Notes: generated from the sequence alone by a model not told the origin. Shown: positions 17,407-26,741, numbered from the stretch's first letter. The stretch is DNA of 64,000 nucleotides from Verrucomicrobiaceae bacterium UBA1938 (GCA_002336895.1 DDFC01000032.1:621904-685903), one strand, 5' to 3'. Numbers and translations are program-made.

Positions 17407-18408
17407 ATGAAATTGAACGCATTGCTGAAAACGCTGGGGTTCTTGGCACTGGCCGCCACTCCCGTTGTGGCCGGTACATCCGCACCCGCTCCGAAAAACC
17501 CGATCGCTCCCGCTCCTGCGAACGACGACCTTGGCATCACCGCCTCCATCGGCTATGATTCCAACTACGTCTGGCGTGGTATCAACTACGGACAGCATTG
17601 GGTCCGTGCCGGCCTCAATGGTGGCATCCTCCTCGTCGGTGGTGCCGCTGAAGACGGCGCTGGCAGCACCTCCCTCCTCTGGGACGTGAACTACGGCTCC
17701 CTCGCTGGTGACCAGGACACCTTCTCCCCCACCCTTCCTGCTGGTGCCTTTGGCATCAACAAGTATTCCTCCTTCCAGCGCCTTCAGCTGGGTGCTGCCA
17801 TCTCGCACGACTTCGGTCCTGCTAGCGTCAGCTTCGGCTACAGCTTCATCCACAACATGGGCTCTCTTGCCAACGGTTCCGGTATGAACAATATCGGCTT
17901 CCCCTTCGGCAACGGCTACGGCATGAACGACATCCAGCAGCTCACCCTCGGCGTCAGCACCAACCTTGGACCGATCAACCTGGCCTCCAGCGCCAACTAT
18001 GACCTGTTCAACGGCGGCTGGTACTTCGACGTGACCGCCAAGTCCACCATCGCTGTGACCGACGCCATCAGCGTCGTTCCCCACGTTGGTCTTGGCTACG
18101 GCCTGAACTACAACGCTGGCTGGACCCAGGCTTCCCGCAACTTCATCGGTGGCGGCGTGCCCTTCGGCAGCAACGCTGGCCAGACTGGTGGCATCACCGG
18201 CTGGACCGCTCTGAACGTTGGCATCGACTTCCCGATCAAGCTCAACAGCCGTGCGACCCTGACCCCCTACGTTGCAGCTAACCTGCCGATGGGCCCAATG
18301 TCCAACCTGAGCTACTCTGCTACCAGCAATGGCGGCTTCTTCGGTGGCCCTTCCAACGCCTTCCGCGCAGTTTGCTACTACGGCGTGACCCTCAGCGTCC
18401 GCTTCTAA
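17407..18408 (+). CDS. Outer-membrane beta-barrel protein (porin-like) 1
   Basis: The 333-residue protein has a signal peptide (residues 1-22, ending VVAG) and a short Ala/Pro stretch. The rest is alternating amphipathic strands rich in Gly, Asn and Tyr, ending in LSVRF with the terminal Phe typical of BAM substrates. Phrases such as SIGYDSNYVWRG and GLGYGLNY match barrel strands. Frequent GGT, GCT and CTG codons suggest strong expression. It is followed by a strong terminator and then by a related gene (19227), making a tandem porin pair. The substrate is unknown. Confidence 0.8.
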   Translation: MKLNALLKTLGFLALAATPVVAGTSAPAPKNPIAPAPANDDLGITASIGYDSNYVWRGINYGQHWVRAGLNGGILLVGGAAEDGAGSTSLLWDVNYGSLAGDQDTFSPTLPAGAFGINKYSSFQRLQLGAAISHDFGPASVSFGYSFIHNMGSLANGSGMNNIGFPFGNGYGMNDIQQLTLGVSTNLGPINLASSANYDLFNGGWYFDVTAKSTIAVTDAISVVPHVGLGYGLNYNAGWTQASRNFIGGGVPFGSNAGQTGGITGWTALNVGIDFPIKLNSRATLTPYVAANLPMGPMSNLSYSATSNGGFFGGPSNAFRAVCYYGVTLSVRF

Positions 18409-18443
18409 TCGTTCTCTGAACGATCCTAACCCTTCAAGGTTAA

Positions 18444-18472
18444 CCCCCTGGCTTTCGCCAGGGGGTTTTTTT
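18444..18472 (+). terminator. Rho-independent terminator of porin 1
   Basis: CCCCCTGGC-tttc-GCCAGGGGG, a perfect 9-bp stem, is followed by seven T. A second 7-bp hairpin (ATCGTTC-tct-GAACGAT, 18408-18424) starts at the stop codon. Confidence 0.92.
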
Positions 18473-19226
18473 GTGTCTGCTTTTTGCGGCGGTGCCCGCG
18501 GAACCGCATTCCAACACAGCCTAAACATCCTCCCCTGGCCTCACCCGCAGCGTTGTCGTTCTAGCACGCCCCGACGTCGATCAGCGCGCCGTTGCCAGCT
18601 CCAAAATGCATGTTCGGCTGGCGTTGTTTCTTTGGTTCGCTCACCACTCACACCAGCCTCAAAGGAACTTTCTGGGCACGGTGCTAAGGAGGCTTTGGCA
18701 GGCTTGCCACCGGTGTGGAGCCGCTTGTGGAAAACGGCCCATGGAGAGTTGATTCGCGTAACACTGAGCCTGTACCTGCACATCACACGACAGAGTCGGT
18801 GAAAGCACCCTGCCACCAGTCCAACCCGGCAGGATTTTGAGAGCCCGTACGGAGGCGCTGTCATTTCAATTCGCGCATGCACAGCAGGCCTGCCTGTAGG
18901 CTCCTGGGGCCCGCATCCACTTTGCGACCGTATCGGCGGTCATCCTACCGGAGCGGAGAGTATTTTCGAAAAAAAACCTCACCCTTCAGACCCGGCAAAA
19001 AAAATAGGTTCAATTTTTTCGTCCCCCGGAAACCTCTCCGATTCAGCCAATTTCCCCACATGGCGGAGGAAAATCCTCCTGAATACGCCTCTCCTTTAGA
19101 TGCCGGGCTGTTTAATAACCGTCAGAACTTGGCACGCCACCTGCTTTCTTAAAAAACCGCTAGCTGCACTGCCATCCCGGTCAGTTCAGCGCCTCAACAC
19201 CAACAATAACTAAACTCGACCAAAAC
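18473..19226. other. 750-bp gap without a confident gene
   Basis: The stretch between the two porins has no convincing coding region. The best frame is minus-strand 18541-18882 (113 codons, Arg/Cys-rich, no recognisable domain), and I do not trust it. The part from about 18955 to 19160 is A-rich and should hold the second porin's promoter. A short IR (ACCG-tatcgg-CGGT, about 18925) is the only structure noted. Confidence 0.5.
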
Positions 19227-20162
19227 ATGAAGCCCAAAAGCATGACATCATTCATTGCCAAGTCGGTGACCGTTCTTGCTGCCTGTGCAGCGCTGAACGC
19301 CTCCGCCGACACTCCGGCAGCGAAAGGCCCTGCCGCCAAAAATCCGGTTCCCGCCGCCCCTGAAGAACCGGGTGCGCTCTTCGACTCCATCGGTGCCACC
19401 TTCGACGCTGGCTTCGACAGCCGCTACTACTTCCGCGGTCTTTGGTTCGCCGACAACATCATGTGGACAGCGCTGAACATCAGCGTGCCCATCACTGAAA
19501 AGCTCTCCTGGGGCATCGGCGGTGCCTACATCAACACCGCAGGCACCCCCTTCGGCAACCCGAAGACCGCAGGCGGCTTCCAATATTCTGAAGTCGATGC
19601 CATCACCAGCCTGAACTACAACGCGGGCTGGGCCAAGTTCGGCATGCAGTACCAATACTACTTCTATCCGGACAACTACGGTGGCTCCTACCTCGGCGCC
19701 CCCACCGCTTCCACCGCGGCCGGCTACAATGACCCTGAATTCGCGCTGAAAGGCGCTGGTGAACTGGGCTTCACGATGGCCGTCCCCGTCAAGGCGTTCA
19801 ACTTCTACGCTGGCTACTACTATGACTTCCGAATCAATGGTCAGTACTTCTCCCTCGGAGCTGACTACACCTTCGCCATCACCGATTGGCTGAGCATCGT
19901 GCCTTCCTTCCAGACTGGCTACGGTATCGACTACTACACCGGTGTGGGTTCTGGCGTGCTGACCACCAAGACTGGTCTGCCGATCACCTCCCGGACTGGC
20001 TTCACCCACTGGCTCTACACGATCTCCGTGCCCGTCAAGCTCACCAAGTCCGTCACATGGACTACCTATGTGGCTCTGAACGAGTCCGGCACGCTTCGTA
20101 AAAACCTCAACACTCAGAGCAACGAGTTCTACTGGGGCACCAAGCTTAGCTTCGCGTTCTAA
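19227..20162 (+). CDS. Outer-membrane beta-barrel protein (porin-like) 2
   Basis: The 311-residue protein shares the architecture of the first porin: a signal peptide ending in NASAD, an Ala/Pro/Lys segment, then FDAGFDSRYYFRGLWF, which aligns with the SIGYDSNYVWRG strand of porin 1, many Tyr/Gly strands, and the C-terminal WGTKLSFAF. The last residue is again Phe. It is probably a paralogue by old tandem duplication. The transcript ends in a UUCG-capped terminator, and the short 3'UTR is complementary to the porin 1 start region. Confidence 0.8.
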   Translation: MKPKSMTSFIAKSVTVLAACAALNASADTPAAKGPAAKNPVPAAPEEPGALFDSIGATFDAGFDSRYYFRGLWFADNIMWTALNISVPITEKLSWGIGGAYINTAGTPFGNPKTAGGFQYSEVDAITSLNYNAGWAKFGMQYQYYFYPDNYGGSYLGAPTASTAAGYNDPEFALKGAGELGFTMAVPVKAFNFYAGYYYDFRINGQYFSLGADYTFAITDWLSIVPSFQTGYGIDYYTGVGSGVLTTKTGLPITSRTGFTHWLYTISVPVKLTKSVTWTTYVALNESGTLRKNLNTQSNEFYWGTKLSFAF

Positions 20163-20248
20163 TTCCACGGGGTCTCGCACCCCAGGCAAAATAATCTGAT
20201 TAGGTATTAGGTTGGGGCTCCCGGTCAGTTCGCTGGCCGGGAGCTTTT
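20163..20248 (+). ncRNA. Candidate 3'UTR-derived small RNA of porin 2
   Basis: The 3'UTR contains an unstructured segment (20196-20215) ending 1 base before a strong terminator hairpin, the layout of a seed-plus-terminator small RNA. The segment pairs with 20 of 24 bases directly upstream of the porin 1 ATG, 13 of them contiguous. No processing site or promoter can be shown from sequence alone. Confidence 0.35.
20217..20248 (+). terminator. Rho-independent terminator of porin 2
   Basis: GCTCCCGGTCAG-ttcg-CTGGCCGGGAGC is a 12-bp stem with one G-T pair and a UUCG tetraloop, followed by TTTT. Confidence 0.92.
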
Positions 20249-20291
20249 GTTTTGGCACGGCGCGTCTTCCCGCCTAGCATTCGCGCCGCAT

Positions 20292-21968
20292 ATGACTGAC
20301 TCCCCTCTCAACTGGAACTCGATCAACCTCACTCACGGCTGGCAGCGCGGCGTCACCGCCTTTTTCTGGGGGCTCGGTTTCAAGCCGGAGGACTTTGACA
20401 AGCCCCAGATCGGCATCGGCACCCCCCTGCTGGACGGCAATATCTGCAACGTCCACGCCCACGAGCTCGCCCAGCTCATCGCCCAGGGCTGCAAAGATGC
20501 AGGCCTCATCGGTTTCCCCTTCGGCGTCTCGCCTGTCAGCGACAACATCACCCAGGGAAACCTCGGCGGCGCAGCCTCCCTCTGCTCTCGCAACATCATG
20601 GCCAACGGTGCCGAGATGATCTGCACCTCCCACTGCTACGATGCCCTGATCGGCCTGCATCATTGCGACAAAAACGGCCCCGCCTTCGCCATGGCGCTGG
20701 CCCGCACCAATTACCCCGGCCTCATCGTCAATGGTGGCAGCATCATGCCCGGCTGCCACAAAGGCCACTCCACCTCCATCCTTGATGTCTATGACGCCGC
20801 TGCCAAGGAGAAGCAGGGCACCATGAGCTATGAGGAGTCAGAGCAGATCATCCGCACCGCCTGCCCTGGCGCTGGCGGCTGCGGCATCGCCGCTTCCTTC
20901 AATACCTGGGGCATCGCCCTTGAGGCCATGGGCCTCAGCCTGCCAGACACCTCCTCCATGCCCGCCATCGAGGCTGGCAAACGCGCGGAATGCCTGCGCG
21001 TCGGCCAGGCCGTCCGCCGCCTTCTGGAGATGAATCTCCGCCCTCGTGACATCATCACCAAGGCCTCCCTCACCAATGCCATGACCGCCATCTGCGCGAT
21101 CGGCGGCTCCACCAATGGCGTCCTCCACATCCTCGCCGTCGCACGTGAGGCCGGTGTGGACTTCACTCTGCGCGATGTCCAGGCCATCGGTCGCCGCACA
21201 CCTGTGCTGTGCAACTTCGCCCCCCGTGGCCGTGGCACCATGGTCGATCTCCACCGTCTCGGCGGCACCACGATGCTGTTGAAGCACATCATGAAAACCG
21301 GCCTGCTCGACGGCTCCTGCATCACCGTCACCGGCAAAACGCTCGCGGAAAACCTCGCCGACGCCCCCGAAGTCCCCTTCCCCAACGAGCTCATCGCCCC
21401 CATCGCGGAACCCTTCAAAGAGTTCGCCGACATCCAGGTCTGCTTTGGCAACATCGCCCCCGACGGCGTCGTCTTCAAAGTCTCCTCCCTGGACGAGCCC
21501 AAATTCCGTGGCACAGCCATCTGCTTCCACGACTCCAAAGGTGTCTCCGATGCCGCTGCAGAGGGCCGCATCCGGCCCGGCCACATCGTCGTCATCCGCG
21601 GCTGCGGCCCCGTCGCACTCGGGATGCCCGAGATGCACGTCGCCAGCGCCGCCCTCGCCGTGCCAGAGCTCTATGGCAAAGTCGCCCTGCTTTCAGACAC
21701 CCGCGTCTCTGGCGTCTCCGGCGGAGCCGTCGGTGTCCATTGCAGCCCCGAGGCTGCTGTCGGTGGCCCCATCGCCGCCGTGCAAGATGGAGATGAAATC
21801 GAATTCGACCTCCTCGCAGGCACCATCCATGTGCAGGCAGACCTCGACTCCCGCCCGCGTACCATCCCGGCCGTCAGCCATCCCTTCGGCTACCTCGCCG
21901 ACTTCGCCGCCACCGTCACTCAGGCCCACCAAGGCTGCGTCCCCCGCTGGGTCGCAGATCGGAAATAA
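20292..21968 (+). CDS. ilvD: Dihydroxy-acid dehydratase
   Basis: The 558-residue protein is IlvD/Edd-family. It shows IGIGTPLLDGNICNVHA, FPFGVSPVSDNI, CDKNGPAFAMAL, the cluster ligand block CPGAGGCGIAASFNTW, IGGSTNGVLH, and the C-terminal SGVSGGAVGVHCSPEAAVGG. It converts 2,3-dihydroxy-isovalerate and -methylvalerate to oxo-acids in valine and isoleucine synthesis, using an Fe-S cluster. The ATG at 20292 is chosen because the upstream one (20247) overlaps the porin terminator. ilvC lies 15 kb away on the other strand, so the pathway is not in one operon here. Related sugar-acid dehydratases exist; the length fits IlvD. Confidence 0.88.
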   Translation: MTDSPLNWNSINLTHGWQRGVTAFFWGLGFKPEDFDKPQIGIGTPLLDGNICNVHAHELAQLIAQGCKDAGLIGFPFGVSPVSDNITQGNLGGAASLCSRNIMANGAEMICTSHCYDALIGLHHCDKNGPAFAMALARTNYPGLIVNGGSIMPGCHKGHSTSILDVYDAAAKEKQGTMSYEESEQIIRTACPGAGGCGIAASFNTWGIALEAMGLSLPDTSSMPAIEAGKRAECLRVGQAVRRLLEMNLRPRDIITKASLTNAMTAICAIGGSTNGVLHILAVAREAGVDFTLRDVQAIGRRTPVLCNFAPRGRGTMVDLHRLGGTTMLLKHIMKTGLLDGSCITVTGKTLAENLADAPEVPFPNELIAPIAEPFKEFADIQVCFGNIAPDGVVFKVSSLDEPKFRGTAICFHDSKGVSDAAAEGRIRPGHIVVIRGCGPVALGMPEMHVASAALAVPELYGKVALLSDTRVSGVSGGAVGVHCSPEAAVGGPIAAVQDGDEIEFDLLAGTIHVQADLDSRPRTIPAVSHPFGYLADFAATVTQAHQGCVPRWVADRK

Positions 21969-21990
21969 ACGCGGAGCCCAGCGTATTTCC

Positions 21991-22041
21991 CCTCTCCCCA
22001 CCGAGATCTTGGTATCTTCCAGGACACCCTATGGGGAGAGG
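21991..22041. repeat. 10-bp inverted repeat in ilvD/pdxA convergent gap
   Basis: CCTCTCCCCA and TGGGGAGAGG pair perfectly around a 31-base loop, followed by GCCGGGTGAGGGG. It looks like a dispersed palindromic repeat and may also work as a two-way terminator between ilvD and pdxA. Confidence 0.55.
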
Positions 22042-22089
22042 CCGGGTGAGGGGCCATACAAAGCCCCCTGATCCGCCGCCTCCGGCATA

Positions 22090-23097
22090 TCACCCCGCCA
22101 TCTTCGCCGCCAGCAGCACTGCCTCCACGAGGCTGCGCCCGTTGGCCTTGCCCTGCCACGCGATGTCACACGCCGTACCATGGTCCACACTCGTGCGCGG
22201 CACCCGCAGCCCCAGCGTCGTGTTCACAGCCGTGTCAAAAGCCAGTGCCTTCAGCGGGATCAGCGCCTGATCATGGTACAGGCACACATAGGCGTCCACC
22301 ACCCGCCGCTTCGAGGCGATGAATGCCGTGTCCGGCGGTAGCGGGCCTTCCACCAGATGCCCCTTCTCTCGCGCTGCCTCAATCGCCGGAGCGATAATGT
22401 GCTCCTCCTCACCGCGCCCAAACAAACCATGCTCTCCTGCATGCGGGTTCAGCCCGCACACCGCGATCTTTGGCTTCTTTCCGCGCACCCGCTTCACCGC
22501 ATCCGCTGTCAGGTCGATCACATCCTGAATGCGCGCACTGGTCAGTGCTGGCACTACATCTTGGTAGCCAATGTGCACCGTCACCAGGCTGCAGATCATC
22601 TCTTCGGAGAAAAAGGTCATGCACGAGCGCTCCGCCTCCATCTTCTCGGCAAACATCTCCGTATGTCCCGGATATTTGATCCCCGCCGCATGCAGCGCCT
22701 CCTTGTTCAGCGGTGCCGTCGCCACCGCCGCCACCTGTCCGGCCAGAGCCGCCTCGATGCTCCTCTCCACATAGCGGTAGCCCGCCGCTCCGGTCTTGGC
22801 ACTCACTCTGCCAGGGGTGAAATCCTCCGCATCAAACCCATAAATATCCAGCACTGCAGGCTCATCGAGACTCCCGCATTTTTCCTCCCACCCGATTTCG
22901 CTGATGATTCGCGCAGGTGCAGGCAGTCCCGTCTGCCGCGCACAGCGCGAAAGCAGCCGCGCATCCCCAAACACCACAGGCGTGGCTTGTCGGCACACCT
23001 CCTCGTTGGCAAGCAGTTGCAGGCAGATTTCGGGGCCGACCCCTGCAGGGTCGCCCATGGTCACGGCGATGATCGGTTTTGGCATGAGAGCCCGCAT
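22090..23097 (-). CDS. pdxA: 4-hydroxythreonine-4-phosphate dehydrogenase (PdxA)
   Basis: The 335-residue protein shows ITMGDPAGVGPEI-type opening (VTMGDPAGVGPEI), TAPLNKEALHAAG, YPGHTEMFAE, the metal ligand region LNPHAGEHGLFG, YHDQALIPLKAL, and TLGLRVPRTSVDHGTA. PdxA oxidises 4-phospho-hydroxythreonine in vitamin B6 synthesis. Paralogues (PdxA2/DenD) act on sugar-acid phosphates, so the role is likely rather than certain. ATG 23097 or 23085 could start it. It follows the esterase gene by 6 bp, giving a probable two-gene operon. Confidence 0.88.
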   Translation of the reverse strand: MRALMPKPIIAVTMGDPAGVGPEICLQLLANEEVCRQATPVVFGDARLLSRCARQTGLPAPARIISEIGWEEKCGSLDEPAVLDIYGFDAEDFTPGRVSAKTGAAGYRYVERSIEAALAGQVAAVATAPLNKEALHAAGIKYPGHTEMFAEKMEAERSCMTFFSEEMICSLVTVHIGYQDVVPALTSARIQDVIDLTADAVKRVRGKKPKIAVCGLNPHAGEHGLFGRGEEEHIIAPAIEAAREKGHLVEGPLPPDTAFIASKRRVVDAYVCLYHDQALIPLKALAFDTAVNTTLGLRVPRTSVDHGTACDIAWQGKANGRSLVEAVLLAAKMAG

Positions 23098-23103
23098 TCT
23101 GGC

Positions 23104-23943
23104 TCAATGCAGCACCTTGTCGAGAAACTTGGACACGATCACAGTCCGCTCATCATCATAGAATTCCGCGCCCCCATGCCTGCTCCCCGGCATCACGATC
23201 ATTGTCACCGGTAGCCCCAGCTCTCGGTATCCCTTGGCCAGTTCGTCAGACTGCTGCGGCGGCATCTGCGGGTCCGCATCTCCGTGGAGCAGCAGCAGCG
23301 GTGGATCCTTCTTGTCCAGATGCGCCACCGGGCTCGCCAGCCTGGCCAGCTCAGGCTTCTTGTCCGGTGTATCCCCCAGCAGCAGCTTCAGCGCAGGAAT
23401 CCTCACGCTCAGCCCATGCGGCGTGCTCTGGGACAAAATCGTCTGCAGATTCGATGCCCCGAAAAAACTCACGATCCCCTGCACATCACTGCTCTGCTCC
23501 AGATGCTCTCCCACCGTCCCTTCCAGCTCCTTCACGCCATTCGTCACACCCACCAGCGCCGCCAGATGCCCGCCTGCTGAGGACCCGATGATCACAATCT
23601 TGTCGGCATTGATGTGATACACACCCGCATTCGCACGCAGAAACCGGATCGCCGCCTTGATGTCATGCACCTGCGCAGGAAACACTGCCTGCGTGGACAG
23701 CCGGTAATTCACGCTCGCGATCGCATATCCCCGCTCCATCAGACTGCCAATCGGCACATCCTCCTTGCTGCCACCACGCCATGCCCCCCCGTGCACATAC
23801 ACAATCAGCGGTGGCCTCTCCCCCTGCGGCCGGTGCAGATCCAGCTTCAGCGAAACATCCCCCACCCTCGCATATTCAATATCCGCCTGATTGTCGGCAA
23901 AAGCCGCTGCCACAAACATCAACAAAAAGTAAATCCACTTCAT
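23104..23943 (-). CDS. Secreted alpha/beta-hydrolase esterase
   Basis: The 279-residue protein has a signal peptide (residues 1-16). The fold signatures are VYVHGGAWRGG (oxyanion hole), the nucleophile elbow IGSSAGGH, LHGDADPQMP (catalytic Asp region) and SRHGGAEF (His). It resembles BD-FAE/carboxylesterase proteins common in polysaccharide-degrading bacteria, where they remove acetyl or feruloyl groups. It lies just upstream of pdxA, with no obvious link between the two. Confidence 0.85.
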   Translation of the reverse strand: MKWIYFLLMFVAAAFADNQADIEYARVGDVSLKLDLHRPQGERPPLIVYVHGGAWRGGSKEDVPIGSLMERGYAIASVNYRLSTQAVFPAQVHDIKAAIRFLRANAGVYHINADKIVIIGSSAGGHLAALVGVTNGVKELEGTVGEHLEQSSDVQGIVSFFGASNLQTILSQSTPHGLSVRIPALKLLLGDTPDKKPELARLASPVAHLDKKDPPLLLLHGDADPQMPPQQSDELAKGYRELGLPVTMIVMPGSRHGGAEFYDDERTVIVSKFLDKVLH

Positions 23944-24207
23944 GCAGCATCAACGTCCGTCGTATCGGCAAACTCACAAGGATGCTCGGCTCATGAACAC
24001 AGCCCCCGGACGCTCAGGCTGGGCGGCTGGCGCAGCGGCCCCGGCGGCTGGGAACGTGTTCCATGGCAGTTTGGATGTCACCTGCTGGCACACGCCGCTA
24101 CCATCGCGTTCATCCCTTCACCCGATTCCTCTGTCTGGCTTTTTGAGAAGCCGTCCATCGCCCGCAATCTCTCCTCACCTCGAATGACGAAGGGGAAGGC
24201 CACCGCC

Positions 24208-25053
24208 TTACTTCAGCCCCTTGAACCGGGCCTGCAGCTTTTTGATCGCATCCTTGTTGTCAGCGTTTTTGCGCACCAGCTCGCGCAGCAGCGTTGCCGC
24301 ACGCATTTTATCTCCCGCATTCATCAAGTCCTCGGCATGGTTGGCCAGATCATTCTGCTGAGCGGAGAGGCCCGTCGCTTGGGCGCTCTGCGCCGCCTTG
24401 CCGGCATTGGCGCGCACATGCCCGCCAAAAACATCCTCCACCTTCAGCCACGTGGCCTCTGAGCCATCCTCGGAGACCGCCAGCCAGAAAAGCGCGCCGC
24501 CTTCTCCGCCCGCCTCCAGCACACGGCGGTTCGCCACCACCGCATCCACCTTCTGCACGATCCACGCATCCTTCTTGGCACCCACCTCCAGCTCCTTTCC
24601 ATTCCAGCGCATCTTCAGCTCTGCCCCCTGGTTTCTGCCCACCCAAACAATGTTCTGCACATCCTGCGGGAAATTTTTCACGGGCTTGATCGCGGTGCCA
24701 GCCTCGGCCTTGAACTCAATCATGTCACTGATGTTTACCGGCGTGATGTATTTCAGATCATCGCTCACAAAGTACCACGCAGCCCGCGTGTCGCTGAAAA
24801 CAAGCTGGAAGACCCCCGCGTCCACAAATGCGTGATCATTGAAAGGGCTCTGCTTCGCCCCGTCCGCCCTCACAGGAAAAAACCTCTCGCCGTCATAGCG
24901 CAGATGCTTCAGCGAGTTCGTGCCGCGCAGATCCCACAGCACGTTCTGAATGGACGCCTCAAATTTCTCCACCTCCGGCCATTCCTTTTGCTGGCCGTAT
25001 GCCAGACCAGCGAGAGCGTAGAAGCACAGCAAAACAGGGGTCAGAAATCTCAT
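24208..25053 (-). CDS. Secreted protein of unknown function
   Basis: The 281-residue protein has a signal peptide (LTPVLLCFYALAGLAYGQ). Residues about 25-200 contain two similar segments with an IQNVLWDLRGT / VQNIVWVGRNQGA motif, suggesting an internal duplication. The C-terminal 60 residues are helical and charged (AGDKMRAATLLRELVRKN). No family is recognised. The start at 25053 puts the leader at the N-terminus. It diverges from lysS, whose start is 116 bp away. Confidence 0.65.
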   Translation of the reverse strand: MRFLTPVLLCFYALAGLAYGQQKEWPEVEKFEASIQNVLWDLRGTNSLKHLRYDGERFFPVRADGAKQSPFNDHAFVDAGVFQLVFSDTRAAWYFVSDDLKYITPVNISDMIEFKAEAGTAIKPVKNFPQDVQNIVWVGRNQGAELKMRWNGKELEVGAKKDAWIVQKVDAVVANRRVLEAGGEGGALFWLAVSEDGSEATWLKVEDVFGGHVRANAGKAAQSAQATGLSAQQNDLANHAEDLMNAGDKMRAATLLRELVRKNADNKDAIKKLQARFKGLK

Positions 25054-25169
25054 GGGGGTGGAATCTGGCATCCCTGACTACGCCTGGCAATCTCCAAGCC
25101 ACCGGCGGCATTTGCAGTGGCAAACTCCCCGGAAAGGGCTATGAACACGGCCCCACTATCCGTACGACC

Positions 25170-26645
25170 ATGCAACCGACGCCTGCCGCCCCTGAACATT
25201 CCGAGTCTGAACTTCTCCAATTCCGCCGCGAAAAGCTGGAAGGACTGGTGAAGACGGGCATCGATCCCTTTGGCGGCCGCTTCGACACCACCCACCAGCC
25301 TGGCGCGCTCAAGGCCAACTTCACCGAAGGTCTCGAAGTCCGCGTCGCAGGCCGCGTGCTCTCCCGCCGCGAAATGGGCAAGGCCACCTTCTTTGACCTC
25401 GGCGACATCACCGGCCGCATGCAGTGCTACCTCAGCAAGGGCGATGTGGGCGACGAAGCCTACGTCCAGTTCAACCAGCTCATCGACATCGGCGACTTCG
25501 TGGGCGTCGAAGGCCTGAGCTTCATCACCAAGCGCGGCGAGCGCTCCATTCACGTCAAAAAACTGACCCCGCTCTCCAAGGCCCTGCGCCCCCTGCCGGA
25601 CAAGTGGCATGGCGTCACCGACAAGGAGATCAAGTACCGCCAGCGCTACCTCGATCTCATCTCCAATGACCGCAGCCGCGAGATCTTCGTGACCCGCAGC
25701 AAGATGGTCGCCGCCATCCGCAGCTTCCTGCAGGAGCGCGGCTTCCTGGAAGTCGAAACCCCCATGATGCAGGACGTCGCCGGCGGCGCGGCAGCCAAGC
25801 CCTTCGAAACCTTCTTCCATGCGCTCAATCAGCCCATGTTCCTGCGCATCGCGCCGGAGCTTTACCTGAAGCGTCTGCTCGTCGCCGGATTCACGCAGAT
25901 CTTTGAGCTCAACCGCAACTTCCGCAACGAAGGCCTCAGCCGTCGTCACAACCCCGAGTTCACCATGCTCGAGGCCTACTGGGCCTATGCCGACTTTGAA
26001 AAGATGGCCGACCTCGTCGAAGGCATGATCTGCCACCTCGCCGAAAACTTCTGCGGCAGCCTCAAGATCGAGCACAAGGACGAGGACGGCAACGTCACCA
26101 AGACCATCAATCTGCAGCGCCCCTGGCGTCGTGCTCGCTACACCGACCTGCTCAAGGAGATCGACCCCCAGTGGTATGAATACACTCCTGAACAGCGCAA
26201 GGCCCGCGCCCAGGAACTCGGCGTCGAAATCGGGGCCAACTTCGAAGACTACGAAGTCACCCAGCATGTCTTCGAGCGCCTCATCGAAGCCAAGCAGTTT
26301 GATCCTCTCTACGTCACCCACTGCCCGAAGGAGCTCGTCCCCCTCGCCAAGCAGAACGCCGAGGACGGCTCCATCGTCGATGTGTACGAGCTCGTCATCA
26401 ACGGCCAGGAAATCAGCCCCGGCTACTCCGAGCTCAACAACCCCATCGTCCAGCGCGAGCGCCTGGAGCACCAGGCCGGTGAGGAGACGCAGAAGATCGA
26501 CGAGGAGTTCATCCTCGCCCTCGAGCACGGCATGCCCCCCGCCGGCGGCATCGGCATCGGCATCGACCGCCTCATCATGATGCTCACCGGCGCCGAAAGC
26601 ATCCGCGACGTCATCCTCTTCCCGCAGTTGAAGCGGAGAGACTAA
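25170..26645 (+). CDS. lysS: Lysyl-tRNA synthetase (class II)
   Basis: The 491-residue enzyme has an N-terminal OB fold (about 55-160, VRVAGRVLSRREMGKATFFD) and a class II core with motif 1 VETPMMQDVAGGA, motif 2 FRNEGLSRRHNPEFTMLEAY, and motif 3 GIGIGIDRLIMML. It charges tRNA-Lys and is essential. The ATG at 25170 is preferred since upstream residues are unlike any LysS. The final codons (FPQLKRRD) reappear in degenerate form at 28260-28286. Confidence 0.96.
   Translation: MQPTPAAPEHSESELLQFRREKLEGLVKTGIDPFGGRFDTTHQPGALKANFTEGLEVRVAGRVLSRREMGKATFFDLGDITGRMQCYLSKGDVGDEAYVQFNQLIDIGDFVGVEGLSFITKRGERSIHVKKLTPLSKALRPLPDKWHGVTDKEIKYRQRYLDLISNDRSREIFVTRSKMVAAIRSFLQERGFLEVETPMMQDVAGGAAAKPFETFFHALNQPMFLRIAPELYLKRLLVAGFTQIFELNRNFRNEGLSRRHNPEFTMLEAYWAYADFEKMADLVEGMICHLAENFCGSLKIEHKDEDGNVTKTINLQRPWRRARYTDLLKEIDPQWYEYTPEQRKARAQELGVEIGANFEDYEVTQHVFERLIEAKQFDPLYVTHCPKELVPLAKQNAEDGSIVDVYELVINGQEISPGYSELNNPIVQRERLEHQAGEETQKIDEEFILALEHGMPPAGGIGIGIDRLIMMLTGAESIRDVILFPQLKRRD
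26619..26645 (+). repeat. lysS: lysS 3'-end, first copy of degenerate direct repeat
   Basis: The last nine codons of lysS, including the stop, match 28260-28286 at 22 of 27 positions. All five differences are transitions, and the longest exact run is 14 bases. Confidence 0.5.
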
Positions 26646-26741
26646 GCCATCTTGGAAACCGTATGCTGAGTTCTGGGAGTGAGACTGAATGAGCTCACTC
26701 CAACTCGCAGCAAATCACTCGCATCGCAGGGCCTCTCCGAA

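Noticed and set aside
17371..18528. 385-codon minus-strand frame over porin 1
   Set aside because: Antisense shadow; the plus strand gives a signal peptide and barrel strands and is followed by a terminator.
25050..26528. 492-codon minus-strand frame
   Set aside because: Lies antisense to lysS, whose product is unmistakable; the translation is low-information Glu/Val/Leu/Gly sequence.
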